Positions 11,449 through 23,645 of a stretch of DNA of 64,000 nt are shown piece by piece. The stretch comes from Tenrec ecaudatus (lineage: Eukaryota > Chordata > Mammalia > Afrosoricida > Tenrecidae), in the NCBI RefSeq assembly GCF_050624435.1, contig NC_134540.1, forward strand, positions 100,655,739-100,719,738, in the 5' to 3' direction. The translations under genes and the position numbers were made by a program. Under the pieces are notes generated by a model, which made no database searches, was not told the origin of the DNA, and saw only the letters and a program-made list of their open reading frames with translations. Numbering within the stretch: position 1 is the stretch's first letter; the number at the start of each line of letters is the position of its first letter.

Positions 11449-12167
11449 GCACACTCTCCTGAAAACAGGCACAGACAGAGGGACTCGCTCTGGTCAAAAA
11501 TGAAACAACAGTCCAGCCCTTGCCATTCCTTTCTAGGTGTCTTTTTCTGAAGTAGCCCTCTAACACCATCTTTTTGCTCTCTTTCTCCTCTCTTGTGCCC
11601 TAAGCTCTAAAGTTCATACTTGTGTCCTGATTAGTTCTGATTTCGAGTGTGATTTAATAAAACAACAATACAAGATCAGACAATGCTCCTCCCTAAAGCA
11701 ATGGTCTGTCCATTTGTTGTCATGGCAGTAAAGCTCTTGAGTCACTTTTTCTCACTTCCCGCCCCCTCCCCACCCAAAGAAATAGGTAGTGTTTACAAGG
11801 CACTCACAAAGTATGAATTCTACCCTCTCCCCAAAAAATGGAGTGCATGAAAATGTCATTTTGGCTGGGAAGAGAATCAGAAATAAAGAAAATATGACTT
11901 CTTGTCTTTTTACCTACTTAGAATATTACCAAATACCAGAATTTCCTACATGGTTATATGCCACCAATATTTTCATTTAATTATAATCTTAGGCCTTAGC
12001 TACATACGCAGCTCCCTTAATCAAGCACATACTGGGGACGATTATAGCAGTCATTCACATTTAACAATTGCTTATTGGTATCAGTGACAGCATTAGATTC
12101 TGGAGGCTATTAACCTGAATGCAAACATGTCTATTTTTGAGTTTATAGTGTAAGGGAAAGATGAGAT

Positions 12168-12275
12168 TTTCTACTCCTGTGAAGTTACAGTCTCAGAAAC
12201 CCACAGGGGCAGTTTTACCGTGTCCTGTAGGGTCGATGTGAGTCAGAATTGATTCGATGGCAGTCAGTTATTATG
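12168..12275 (+). repeat. AfroSINE 3' half
   Basis: agttacagtctcagaaaccc, acaggggcagttttaccgtg and gagtcagaattgattcgatg are mutated AfroSINE 3' blocks in the correct order. The 5' head is missing. Confidence 0.75.
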
Positions 12276-12461
12276 GTGCAATGTGCAAGATCTTAAACTT
12301 ATTTAGGATTCTAAAACTGAGGCCTGGTTTATCAATAGCTAATAAACTACCCTTTGATGAGTGAAAGTTCTTGTGCCAATGTTTTAAAACACCAATATAT
12401 TTTAATGAACAAATAAATGTAGGGAGGATGCACAGACTCATAGATGCTTGTTTATTGAATA

Positions 12462-12615
12462 CCCCAAACCAAACCTATGCCTTAGAGTTATGACAACTCA
12501 TAGACTTTCCAAGACTGTAAATCTTTACCACAGCAAAAAACTCCATCTTCCTTCCACAGAGCAGCTGATAGATTTGAACAGGGAACCTTACAATTAGGAG
12601 CTCAAAACTGAGCCG
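12462..12615 (-). repeat. AfroSINE fragment
   Basis: On the plus strand acaactcatagactttccaa, gactgtaaatctttacc and agcagctgatagatttgaac follow the reversed AfroSINE order. Strongly diverged. Confidence 0.6.
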
Positions 12616-12619
12616 GAAG

Positions 12620-15585
12620 TGTCATCATGGCTCTCTTAGAATGCATTCACACTGAATGGGGATTTGGAAAAGGAAGCGAGGATCTTCCTTCTACTCCAAA
12701 GAAGTTTTCCCAGTATGAAGGGAAGATTCCAGGCCAGAAGGTAATAAATTAGTTAATTGCCACAGAATATGAATATAATCTAAATGGGAGGTATCGTTGT
12801 TTTATTGACTGATTCTTAGTTAAAAAGACCCCTCTGAATAAATGTTAACAGTAGTAGGAGAAACACAAGAAGGGAATATACAGTTTAAAAGTGTTTCAAT
12901 ACGTTCTGGACACGAGTAGAAGAACGAAGCCCTGTGGTAATCTATCCAGTAACCCGTATCATATCTCATTTTAAATAAAATTAGCATTGGGTAAAATCTA
13001 TTTACAAAATAAAATAATGGCAAGACTATTCAGCAGAAATTTCTGTTGTGTCAGAATGGATGGAGACAAACGGGTTTGTTACCATCCAAAACACTTCTAA
13101 ATGTTGTGATACAATAAACCCTCATTATTGGAACCATTGAAACAGGGATAGATAAGCAAGGACAAGCTAGAGGTGGCTCATTCAAGCAGAAAGTTAGACG
13201 GAGTGGCATTTGACCACTTAAGGTTTATCCAAATGCCAAGAAGAATTGATCATTTTTGGAGTACCCCTTCAGACATCGGTTTCATTTTATGGTTTGTGGC
13301 GCTTGTTTTTATAATGCGGCACACACGGAGAGCAAAAGAGTAGGAAGACTGTGAGAGCGGGAAAAAAGTATTTTTAAAAAAAAGGAAAATTGAGCAAAAA
13401 GTTAAAAATAAAAAGAACTAATCACCCATAAAGCCAGAGTAAGCTAGGTTTTCCATTTGAAGACACTTCTATAAATGCAAGAAAATCTGCAGCTAAAGTG
13501 CCACTGCAAGGGAAATGGCCCATAACCTGGTGTGAGGAAAGCAATTTCAGGAGCACAGAATTGGTCCTGGTTCTGATTATGTCACAGGAACTTCAAGGGA
13601 GTGCCACCAGCAAATTGCCCCCGGAGCCCTGTGCTTGAGCCTCTTACCACTGGTTCTCCACAGCACGCTTATGAATGTCCCTGCGGCACACTGGTCTCCA
13701 CACTGCAATATTAACTAGTTCCATAAACACCTTTCCTGGCTTGAGAAATTCACTCCTGCTGGGATTTGAACCAGAGACCCTTAGTTCCAAAGGAACTAGA
13801 TGCACAATGATGCTGATCAGCCCCAGATATACTCAATTAATCAGTTCCTTGTGAAGTCCCATTTTATTTACCAGTAGCTAACTGGGAAAAGGTTTGTGCT
13901 AACTACTTCCATTGGCTTGAACTAGACTAGACTAGAGATTTTGGTGACGACAGAACAAAGAGTGGCTGAAGGTTCTCGGTGTTTCCCATTTCCCATTGCC
14001 TCGTTGTTTCCCAGCAATGAGGCTGGATATAGAGAATAAACACTTTTTTCTTTCAAGAAAAAATTATTTCATGGGGGATCCAGATTTAAAGTTTCTTTAG
14101 CCTCTTAAATAATCATTCTATCTAGTAAAGTAAATATTCCTCCTTAAGAACAGTATTTATTGCACATTTTAAAAAATGGTTCTTTAATATTTCATAAATT
14201 AAGCATTCATTTTCATGAGAAATTCAAGTTACTTTAAGGAAGATCAACATTTTCAAAATTAGCATTATGAATTATGTGAAGGGACAGAGTTTGATTTTGG
14301 AACTAATATTGTAAAACTCCCATTTCCTTATAAACTTCCATCATTTATTTTCATTTCTCCAATTGTACTACTTCAAAGTTCACTTGATGCTTTTGTATTA
14401 GGACCAAGAAAATTAATCTTAAACTAATGGAAGTGAAAATGAAGGCACCTGATTTACAGACCAATGGTTGAAAGGGTGCCTCTGATCAGTTTCCTGGCTG
14501 TTTATTATAGCTCTTAGCAAGAGCCAAACTTTCCTCCAGTTGTTTACAGAGAAGCCCATAACTCGGAAGTAATTGTATGCCAAATGTGAATGATGCTATC
14601 CTAAATTAATATAACTTTTTTCTATTCCCCCAAAACCTACGATGTTGTGAATTTTTAAAAATCTCAATGGCAACATAGCAACGTGGAATGTGTTACCAAA
14701 CACCATTTTCTTTCGTCGCTAACATAGAACGTGTGCCATTTGCTAGAATATCACTTCGATACAGATAATTCAAAGAGACCCTCTCTAAAACTTTTCCTTT
14801 TATTGGCAAAGCCTTTCTCCAAAATCTGATCATCTTGTTAATCCTGACACTAAAATCTTTGTGTTTGGCACATTGTTTTTACTTTTAAGCAAACTACTGC
14901 AAAAATAAAACAAAACAAAAACCACTATGACTTGTACCCTGAAAAACTATTGACATTTAAATACTAGTTAGAATCCCTCTTCATTCCTTCTTTGCGATTA
15001 AAGAAAAAGAGTGAGTTTTAAAATAATTAGCTACCTGTCTGTGTAAAGTTATGTTTTGAAATAGAATAAAAGATATCTAAGAATACACACACGAGTGTGT
15101 ACTGTTCATGGAAAGAAAGTAGTACACATTTATATGGAAATGGAAATAGTACCAACAAATAACTAAATAACTATTCTACAATTTAAAAATGTATGACCTT
15201 CTATTGGATTTTTAAGAAATGGTTCTTAATTAAGAATGTGCTCAGAATTCTCATGTATCTATGAAGGACAATGGCCAAAAGTGTTGGAAGGGTGAAAAGA
15301 AATGCCATTTACATCGATGGGGATCTAAGGAGAACAAGTATGGCTTTGATGTGTCTATGTGAAGACCAGGGTCTCAGAAGAGAAATAAATGGAAAATGAT
15401 ACACAAGTTCACACCAACCTTAATACTCTAGGAAGAAAACATAAGGAATCAGCTACAATTAAATACACAAATTAGATTCAGGGGACAATAATTGACTTCC
15501 CTGAAAAAATAAAAAGCACATGCATATGACAGTACTCTGAATGTAGGGTGCTGGGGTGCGTGACGGAAAGTGGCCCTTAAAAGAC
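12620..15585. other. Long unique stretch, no gene seen
   Basis: Nearly 3 kb without a named repeat or plausible ORF. A tRNA-like fragment may lie at 13740-13830, but it is too weak to call. Short direct 'actag' repeats occur at 13921-13936. Confidence 0.4.
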
Positions 15586-15587
15586 AT

Positions 15588-16070
15588 GCCCCTCCCCCTA
15601 CTATCATGATCCGAATTCTACCTTGCAAGTCGGGCTAGACCAGAGGATGTACACTGGTACAGATAGGAACTGGAAACACAGAGAATCCAGGGCAGATGAT
15701 CCTTTCAGGACCGGTGGTGTGAGTGGAAATACTGGGAGGGTGGGAGGAGGGTGGGTTGGAAAGAGGGAACCGATTACAAGGATCTACATGTGACCTCCTC
15801 CCTGGGGGATAGGCAACAGAAAAGTGGGTGAAGGGAGGCATCTGACAGCAAAAGATATGACAAAATAATAATTTTTAAATTATCAAGAGCTCATGAGGGA
15901 GAGGGGAGCAAGGAGGGAGGGAAAAAATGAGGACCTGATGCCAGGGGCTTAAGTGGAGAGCAAATGTCTTGAGAATGATGAGGGCAATGAATGTACAAAT
16001 GTGTTTTATACAATTGATGTATGTATGGACTGTGATAAGAGTTGTATGAACCCCTAATAAAACGATTAAA
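15588..16070 (+). mobile_element. Family B retroposon, 5'-truncated copy (B3)
   Basis: Collinear with the 3' 480 bases of the long copy at 40960-43035. It contains gaggatgtacactggtacag, acctcctccctgggggatag, gataagagttgtatgaaccc and an aataaaa signal with a short A tail. No target duplication found. Confidence 0.88.
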
Positions 16071-16687
16071 AAATTGCCAGAAGGAAAGATAAGTGCAATC
16101 CTGGCTCAGAGATGACAAGTTTGGTGCCCTCACAATAACTTTATCCTAAAACAAAACATAAATATGGTGACTTGTTTTGCCGGAAACAAACAAACCAAAA
16201 AAGAGCATGATCTCTATAGGCAGCTAGGTATCAAAAGAAGTGCACAATACAGAAAATAACTCATTGAGGAGAAAATTAATTTCTCCTCAAAAGTTAAGGG
16301 ATGAATAGGAAATTTCAGATGAGAATGTCCATATGAATAAGTCACTAAACAAAACTCATGATCTCAAAATGAAGCAACACTTTTTAAATCCTCAGGGATT
16401 TCTGATCTACCATTGCATAGTAGGGTGAGCATCTCTGGAAAGCAGAACTCAGTAACAGCAATGATGCAATGTCATATCAAGCATCAACTACAGAAGTGTG
16501 ACAGAGAAGACAGACATGTTGAGGCAATAGCAGACTTCAGCCTAGAAAAGACAATATAAAGAGTCCCCATGGGCAGGCTAATCCTTGAAGACAAGCATAC
16601 GTCACTTTAACTCCTGCCGGGAAGATGTATGTTTGATATTATTGACCTTCCTCTCTAGCTCTGTGTTCTTCCTCAGTTGAGTCAAAA
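16071..16687. other. No gene or named repeat seen
   Basis: Unique-looking DNA between a family B copy and an AfroSINE. Confidence 0.35.
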
Positions 16688-16870
16688 GCCACACTCACAG
16701 CCATGGAGGAGATTCTGATTCACCGCAACCCAACAGGACACAATAGAACTTGTCAGGTTCCAAGACTAAATTTTTACAGGAGGGAAAATCACCATCTGTC
16801 TCCCAAGACACTGCTGGTGGTTTCCGAGGGCTGACCTTGGAATAATCAGTCCAAGACACCACCCACTTTG
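16688..16870 (-). repeat. AfroSINE, diverged
   Basis: On the plus strand attctgattcaccgcaaccc, the aacaggacacaatagaacttg block, gttccaagactaaatttt and ctgctggtggtttccgaggg follow the reversed AfroSINE order. Confidence 0.6.
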
Positions 16871-17387
16871 GCACCAGACTCCTCTTCCCAAGGTCGCTCC
16901 TTTACTTAATGTAACTTCCTAGAGCAGGGACACCTAGAGAGTGGTGGCACATTGGTTGCCAAACTTCCCAATGCAGAACAATGAATTTACATTCAAGGAG
17001 AGTCCTTGTTTTTTAATACATGTCAGTGTCCATTTCTTAAATCCAGTGATGACTGAGTCTATTGAGATTTCTGGTGGCTCTCTGTGTGTCCAAACAGGAC
17101 CATGCTCCAGCAGGTTTCCACTGACTGATGTTAGGAAGTAGGTCACCAAGATGACACTGGGTGATCCCAAACTTCCAGGCTTTAGGAGTCCAGTTCATTA
17201 CCTGTTTGTAGCCCTACAGGTAGATCGACTCTTGAGACAGCAAAAACTCAAACAGAAAGTACAACTCAGGCATTGTTTCTCTAAAAACCTTGTTTCATTC
17301 ACCACTCCCATGTCTTATATCTTTGTATTCTACTTCTTTAATGTCAATATATGCAAAGCCTATTTTAATGGCATATACATGTGTGGT

Positions 17388-17720
17388 AGATAGAATGATG
17401 CCCAAAGATGTATTCATCATAGTCTCCAGAACCCGTGACTATCTCAGTGTACATGGTAATCGCCTGACTCTAAAATATAGAGATCCATTCTGATTTAGGT
17501 GAATGTGTCCAATAAGATAAAGTGGCAGTGGAAGTGAAGGATCAGAAGAGATGCAACCATGGGATCAGGAAAAGAAATGCTAGTTTTGAAAAAAGAGAAA
17601 GCCAAGGAATTAAGGTATCTTATGTAAATTAGAAAAGCTAAGAAATAGATTATTTCCAAGAGCCTCCAGTAGGAGCATAATCCAGCCAATACCTTGATTT
17701 TAACCCAATTAAATCCATGG
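17388..17720 (+). mobile_element. Ancient eutherian LTR (ERV-L/MaLR-type)
   Basis: The sequence follows a familiar old mammalian LTR layout: tagaatgatgcccaaagatg, the 'cagaacccgtgactat' block, tggtaatcgcctgactc, then the later gcctccagtaggagcataat and accttgattttaacccaatt. Divergence is high and the ends are approximate. The family label is from memory and should be checked. Confidence 0.55.
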
Positions 17721-17724
17721 TAAA

Positions 17725-18440
17725 TTTAAAACTTGGTGTAAGGTAATATATTCATGTTTTTAATCCATAAAATGTGCAGCCATCTACTACACCAACAGTA
17801 GAAAATAAATATAGCATGCATCCAAGTAAAACTGCATTATGAGTAAGTTGATTTTGATTTTTAAAAATCCGCTGGGCAACAGGGGATCAAGAAAAAAAAT
17901 GTCAGCCTTATCAAACTTCAAATATACCAAGATAATAGATTATTGTAAAGGTTTAGTAAGAGTTCTTAGGATAATAAAAATACTAAATTCTACATTGTAA
18001 AATATTTAATAAGAAGAAGCTATATATTTATTTTAAAATATTAACTTGAGATTCTATTAGATACTGGGTGACTATAATGAATAAGAGACTTAAAATTACC
18101 ATGTGATTTTAATATACTATGATAAGACTTCTGATGAGAGTAAAAGGAACTCTGTTATCACAGAAGAGGCATTTTGGCTAGATTTATGGGTCAGAATTTT
18201 CCCCTCTGGAATCCCAATTTTAATGGAGAGAGAAACTGCTCATGCAGAGATAGTCATGGTGACATGGTTGAGTTTACTTACAATATCTTAGCCCCCTACA
18301 TTAGCAACGGGCCATAGTGTACATTATTACAGTGGCAAAGGCTGTATTACAGTTTATTTTTGCAGTTAAAATTCAATATTGCATCAATATTTCTCTGTTT
18401 ACATTTCTCTAAACTGCAATGGTGCCATGTGTAGTCTAAA
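17725..18440. other. No gene or named repeat seen
   Basis: AT-rich sequence with scattered short tandem AT motifs. Confidence 0.35.
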
Positions 18441-18445
18441 GCTGG

Positions 18446-19183
18446 TTTGTTTTGTTTTGTTTTGGGGGGGGTAATTTAATACATGTATCATATCATCCCA
18501 AATTTCAATCACATCCAGTAGAACGTACAATGGCTACCACAATCAGCTTCCAATCTTTTTTTTTTTTTACATAGACTCCTTGATATCGCCTCCCTTTTAC
18601 CCCGCCTCCACCACAGCACACCCCTCTCCCTGAACTCCTTGCTCTATGTGTTGTCCCTCTAGGTTCATCGATACTAGGTTTCATAGACTGACAAATGGAA
18701 AAGCATATAACACAGCTTTAAGAGGGTGACTTCCACTGACATAGCACCTTCGAGATACACTCTAATATGAACGACAACAATAAATGAAGAAAGCAATACG
18801 AACCAAAAGCAGTACATTTTTAAAACTAGATCAGTTCCAGCTCACATCATAGGGAGCATCTACCGAGAAAGTTTAGACTGTTTAGGTTAGATTTAAGGCT
18901 TTGATCTTCTACTTTCCTCCCTTCCTTCAGTTTTAGAGAGGGGGAGTTCTCTGGACGCTTAGTTCCTAAGTAGTTTGACAAATGAATTTTGGGTTCCCAC
19001 TGTCATCCACCACCGCTGCACACCGGATTCTCACAATTTAGGCTTTGATACTGATCCCTCCTTTGAATTATATGGATTCCAATCCTTCAGTTACTGATTA
19101 TGGTGTTTCTTCCATGTGAACCAAAAAAAAGTAAATTCCCAATGGAGACCATGAATAAGTGTAAGATAAGGAAACCATTCATA
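18446..19183 (-). mobile_element. Family A retroposon (copy A1), minus strand
   Basis: In minus-strand sense it ends gggatgatatgatacatg and a tail of AAAAC units (seen on plus as ttttg repeats at 18445-18466). The interior matches the second copy at 54738-55520 block by block, for example gactccttgatatcgcctcc against the aligned gaccccttgacaacatcacc, and gctttgatactgatccctcc against the aligned gctctggtactgatccttca. No protein frame is seen. Upstream in its own sense it is joined to RTE 5' sequence (next feature). Confidence 0.65.
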
Positions 19184-19655
19184 ACTCACACGTTCCAATG
19201 TCCAGTTATCAATAGATATTCGCAGCTATTTCTTCTCATTGTGAGTCCTACTCTATCAGCAATTGAAGGTCTTAAAGTCTTTAGTTCCAAAGGCTTTCCT
19301 CCGCCCACATCGTTATGGCAGATGCGACATTCAGCAGGCAGCTCTTCCTCGGTTGTAGTTTGAATGCGTTTCCACATGAGGGGCTCATCCACTGGCGCTG
19401 TTGCTGACAATGTATTCATCCTCTTCATTAGGTTTCCAGCATGTGACAAGATCCCCCTGGAATCTATATTATTCTCAGTGCAAATTTCTCCAAAGTGGAC
19501 AGGCTCCTTCTTCCTCCATAGTCTGTTTTTAGCTTGGAAATTCTGCTGAAACCTTTTCACTTTGGGTGAACCTGATGGCATTTGAAATACCAGTGATGTC
19601 GTGTCCAGCATCGGAGCACCACACCACCCACCACAGTAAAACAAACTGACAAACC
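19184..19655 (-). mobile_element. RTE LINE 5' region (5' UTR and start of ORF)
   Basis: A 152-codon minus-strand frame (19186-19644) is the beginning of the RTE polyprotein reading region. Its C-terminal residues RRNSCEYLLITGHWNV match the family's start of the apurinic-type endonuclease domain (IGTWNV). The opening text, read on minus, includes cactggtatttcaaatgcca, typical of the RTE 5' end. It abuts, in opposite orientation, the RTE reverse-transcriptase segment that follows. It is either the inverted half of a twin-primed insertion or the 5' part of the family A chimera. Confidence 0.75.
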
Positions 19656-20835
19656 CAACAGAATGTGCAAATTATGGAACAATATCATTCATATCACATC
19701 CAAGCAAACTTTTCCTGAAGATCATACAAAAATCGTTGCTGCCATACATATTGAGAGGGGAGCTGCCAAAAATCCAGTCTGAATTCAGAAGAGAATGCAG
19801 AACAAGGGATATCATTGCTAGTGTCAGATGGATCTTGGTTGAAAGCATACAATATTAGAAATGTATTTACTTGTGTTTTATTGACTATGAGAAGGCATTT
19901 GACTAGGTGGATCATCAAAAGCTATGGATATCCTTGAGAAGCAGGGGAATGTCAGAACACTTCATTGTGCTCATGTGGAACCTGTACCTTGATCAAGAGG
20001 CAGTTGTGGAAGAACAAGGGTGCACTGCATGTCTTAAAATCAGGAAACGTGTGATCAGAGTTGTATCCTCTCACCATACTTAGTCAATTTGTATGCCGAG
20101 CAAATCATTAGAGAAACTGGATTCTATGAGGAAGCATATGGCGTGAGAATTGGAGAAAGACTTATTAACAACCTTGCTTGCTCCAAGCACTTGCTGCTAT
20201 CAAAGATTGCTATGGATTACAACACAAGGATAAGAAGACCAAAATCCTGACAACTCGATCAATAAGTAACATTATGATCAATGGAGAAAAATGTCACAGC
20301 TGTCAAGACATTCGTCTGGCTTGGATCCACAATCAATGCTCAGGGAAGCAGAGTAAGAGAGCAAAGGATGCATTGTTTGGGGTAAATCTGCTGCACAAGA
20401 CCTCTGTAGAGCTGAGAAGTACGGATGTTACTTTGAGGACTAAAGTGTGCCTGACCCAAGCAATCTTATATCATCTGAGGTATTTTAAATGGCCTCATAT
20501 ACATGTGAAAGTTGGGCATTGAGTAAGGAAAACCGAAGAAGAACCGATGCATTTGGATAATGGTAATGACAAAGAATATTGAAAGTACCACAGACTGCTC
20601 AAAGAATGAACAAATGTGTCTTGGACAAACAGCAGTCAGATGCTCCTTAGAAGCAAGAATGGTGAGAGTTGAGGCCAGTCCCTGGTAAGTGATATCCTGT
20701 ACAGTAGAGGGCAGTGAAAAAGAGACAGACTCTTGACAAAATGGAGTCACATGGTGGCTGAAACAATGGGCTCAAACATCAAAACAATTGTGAAGATGGT
20801 GCAGGACCTAGTGCCATGGACCATATGCAACCCCT
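19656..20835 (+). mobile_element. RTE LINE 3' half (reverse transcriptase to 3' end)
   Basis: The plus strand starts within the reverse transcriptase (gaatgtgcaaattatggaac). It contains FIDYEKAFD with the first catalytic aspartate at 19877-19903, followed at once by a stop. The segment around the YADD box is deleted or scrambled near 20165-20190. The 'DIRLAWIHNQC' and 'AKDALFGVNLLHKTS' blocks and the 3' terminal domain follow. Many stops are present, so it is inactive. Confidence 0.85.
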
Positions 20836-21750
20836 TTTATTTGTACATCTTAAAAATGCCCACAGAGGAGGCCTCACCTCAGCTGGTTTCAGTTTCTCAG
20901 GATGAGGCGAGAAGGAGACAATCCATTGCTGCCATGCATTATTCTAAGATCACCCCAAAGCAACAAGAAGTCATACAAGAATTGTTTTCAAACCTTATTT
21001 GGACATGCACACGTTAAGACTTCCATGGAGGAAGGGGGCATGCCTGTCACTGCACAGTTGTGAGTAAGTAAACCGGGTGGGATAGCCTGCAATTGTAGAA
21101 AAATGCTTAATAAAACCTAAAAATAAAACCAATGGGAGAATACACCCAGTATTGTGATCCCACCTGGATCGTTTGACATAGTTTCTATGCAGCCTTTGAA
21201 CAATACGTTGGTGAAACAAGCTGGATGCTGTGGACAACTATGATTTGGGGCTCTCTCCTTTTGAGGTAGACTGCATACTTAATAGCCCCCTTATAGGATC
21301 CAGTTTTGAAACCCCACTGAGTGAACTGTGCTTTACCTGAAACTCAACAGTGGCAGATTTAAGGAACGGATATATTCCCTAGGACTTGGGGTTGAAACAA
21401 TCCAATGTGAAAGAAGCAGACGACCTATATCCTGGGGTTATGTAATTGGTGGCTGTTGGGCTTTGGTTCAGATCATGTTGTTCTTAATGATGTGCTAGTC
21501 TTGCAGACATGGTTCTTCCTTTGTAAATGGGTGTTATTGAAAGTTTGGGCTTAACCCCAACTCTTATTTTTTGTGTAGTGTCAAGTCACTTGAACTTTTA
21601 TTCTATACAATAAACAATTCATGTATTGCAATCTGAAAAGTTATCTGATGCATAGATAATTTCCTTTTATCAACAGTGTTTTAAATTCTACACCATTGGC
21701 TAAATTAATGATACTATTAATGGAAGAAAGATGGATCTTTCTACCATAAA
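20836..21750. other. No gene recognised
   Basis: Unclassified sequence. The stretch near 20905-21030 reads like degraded transposon coding sequence, but I cannot assign it. An AATAAA-like motif lies at 21609. Confidence 0.35.
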
Positions 21751-21751
21751 G

Positions 21752-21842
21752 AGTTACAGTCTTGGAAACTCACATGAGCATTTCTACCGTGTCCAGTATG
21801 GTCACTATTGGTTGGGACCAACTTGATAGCAGTGATTTTATT
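21752..21842 (+). repeat. AfroSINE 3' fragment
   Basis: agagttacagtcttggaaac and the weakly kept 'gggaccaacttgatagcag' end match the SINE 3' block. Confidence 0.65.
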
Positions 21843-22054
21843 TTTTAAGATAAATGGAATTACCTTAAGCTCCATGGAAATGAGTTGCAATGTTGTCCAT
21901 TATATAGTACTAAAGATGTCTCCAAAGTGAACCAGAGACCTATATAAGCCATCACTATATGGATGGATTGGGGGTTGATATTTAATTATACCATAACCTA
22001 AGAATACTTAGTTTTTATGACATGGCCCTACTTGATAGTTGATCCTATGAAGAT

Positions 22055-22813
22055 ATCACTAAATGATGGCCGGCTATCCAAAAGACATCAGGGGCCATAA
22101 AGTCTTGTCTTTAAACACATCACCATCCAACTGAGGCACAGCTAAATCCAAATGGAAGAAGGACACCAGTCTATGTAACCCAAGGATTGTACATTATAAA
22201 ATCCAAATCCAGAGTAGGGGAAAGTGTCAGAGTTTAAATTCTGAACACACAGTTTATAGAAGGTTGTGAATGATAAAGAAAAAGGAAAATCCATTTGCAA
22301 GGTCCTCATTTGCATTAAGCCTCCAGTGACTACCCGATGACCTTGAAGTCCAGGGATGTGAATAGCTTGTTACCAAACAGCATTATGCAGGTTATTATGG
22401 CAGATATAGTTTGGTTAAAATGTAACACCGTATCCTTTTCCCTCCCTTTGGTCCCATTTTAAGGTTGTTTCACTTAATATGATCTGTTTCCTTCTTGACT
22501 GAGGTTTTTCTCTGTGTAAGCATTGTTGGTGGTTTGTTTGCTTGTTTTAATTTTGTTTGATTTTCTGTATATGAAATCCAAGATAGGCAAATCTATAGAG
22601 ACAGAGTGATTGGATTCATTGTTACTTAGACCCAAGCCAGGGGAGGTCGGGGAGAAATGGGGAGCTAGCCACGATGACGAGTCTTTGAACAAGGAGGTGC
22701 TCTGAAATTGATTGTCATGATCATTGCATAGCTCATCATGTCATGATCAAATCATTCAGTTGTATTATTTGTGAATTATATGCCAATAAAATTATTAGAA
22801 ATCACTGAACAAA
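22055..22813 (+). mobile_element. Family D poly(A) retroposon (D1)
   Basis: Starts at or before 22055 with tgatggccggctatccaaaa, related to the B block 'gatggtgcccggctatcaaa'. It then runs through tggaagaaggacaccagtct, shared in outline with families A and B, and ends tatgccaataaaattattag. A second, shorter copy lies at 52725-53150. No coding frame. Confidence 0.65.
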
Positions 22814-22818
22814 AGAAT

Positions 22819-23324
22819 TGTGTTAGTCTGGGTAAACTAGAGAAACAAATTCATAGACACTCGGATGTGTATAAGAAAGAGCTTTATATACAAGAGCAAT
22901 TGAATATTGAGAAAACATCCCAGCCCAGTCCAGATAAAGTCCATAAGTCTGATATTATCCCATATGTCCAATACCGATCTATAAAGTCCTCTTCAGACTC
23001 ACGCAATACATGCAATGACACCGAATGCAGGAAGATCACAGGCCAGTAGGTGGAAAGTCCTCTGGATTCAGTGGCAGTGGAAGCATCTCAGCACTGGCAG
23101 GGGTCTCCACATGGTTCCTTCAGCTCCAGGGCTCAACTGCCGCTCCATGTGTCTTCTCAACAGGAATGTCTTGCAGGGAGTGAGTGTATTTCCCGCCTCC
23201 AACAAGCTATTTATCTCCTTGGAGCCACCAAATGAGGTCATCAAGCTGCAACCTGAATAACAGGCTAAACTCCACCCTTTTACTCTTAAGTCTCAAATTG
23301 ACAACAGATTGTGCAACTACCACA
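22819..23324 (-). mobile_element. Solo LTR, ERV-L-like, with 5-bp target duplication
   Basis: A 506-base element whose minus-strand sense runs TGTGGTAGTT to CTAACACA. It is flanked by the direct repeat agaat at 22814-22818 and 23325-23329. TG...CA ends and a 5-bp duplication are typical of ERV-L/MaLR integration. The same family occurs in the opposite orientation at 25403-25923. No internal retroviral sequence is adjacent, so it is a solo LTR left by recombination. Confidence 0.85.
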
Positions 23325-23329
23325 AGAAT

Positions 23330-23645
23330 CATACCTATTAATAATAATATTGTATGTAAATGGATTAATCTCACCAACTAAGAGACAGAGATGGACCTAG
23401 CAGAATAAATAAGCAACAATGATCCATCAATATACTGCTTACAAATAGTACACCCAGAAAAAAGATTAAAAGTAAAGATGGAAAAATATATACAGCTAAA
23501 GGTAATTAAAATAAAAAGGCAGGAATAGCAATATTATTTTCTTATAAAAACCACCATGAAAGTCAAAGAAGGCCATTTTATGATAGTTAAAGTCACAATT
23601 GAACAAAAGACAACTATAATAAACATCTCTGCACCCAATTAAGAT
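23330..23645 (+). mobile_element. L1 ORF2 endonuclease-domain fragment
   Basis: The plus strand reads VNGLTSPTKRQRW near 23355-23395, then a degraded CLQETH region, a 'KNIYSAKGN'-like block, and KEGH-like text ahead of 'NIYAPN' (here aaacatctctgcacccaat). This order is the N-terminal endonuclease of L1 ORF2. Stops and indels throughout. The solo LTR sits at its upstream edge. Confidence 0.75.

Noticed and set aside
12628..12750. Possible exon starting ATGGCTCTCTTAG before a gtaata donor-like site
   Set aside because: No homology I recognise, no partner exons, and chance splice-like dinucleotides are common.
13740..13830. tRNA-like fragment (gggatttgaaccagagaccc)
   Set aside because: Only a B-box-like patch remains. 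It is not enough to assign a SINE or tRNA.
19186..19644. 152-codon minus-strand ORF as a host gene
   Set aside because: It reads as the start of the RTE LINE protein region (ends in RRNSCEYLLITGHWNV) and abuts other RTE sequence.
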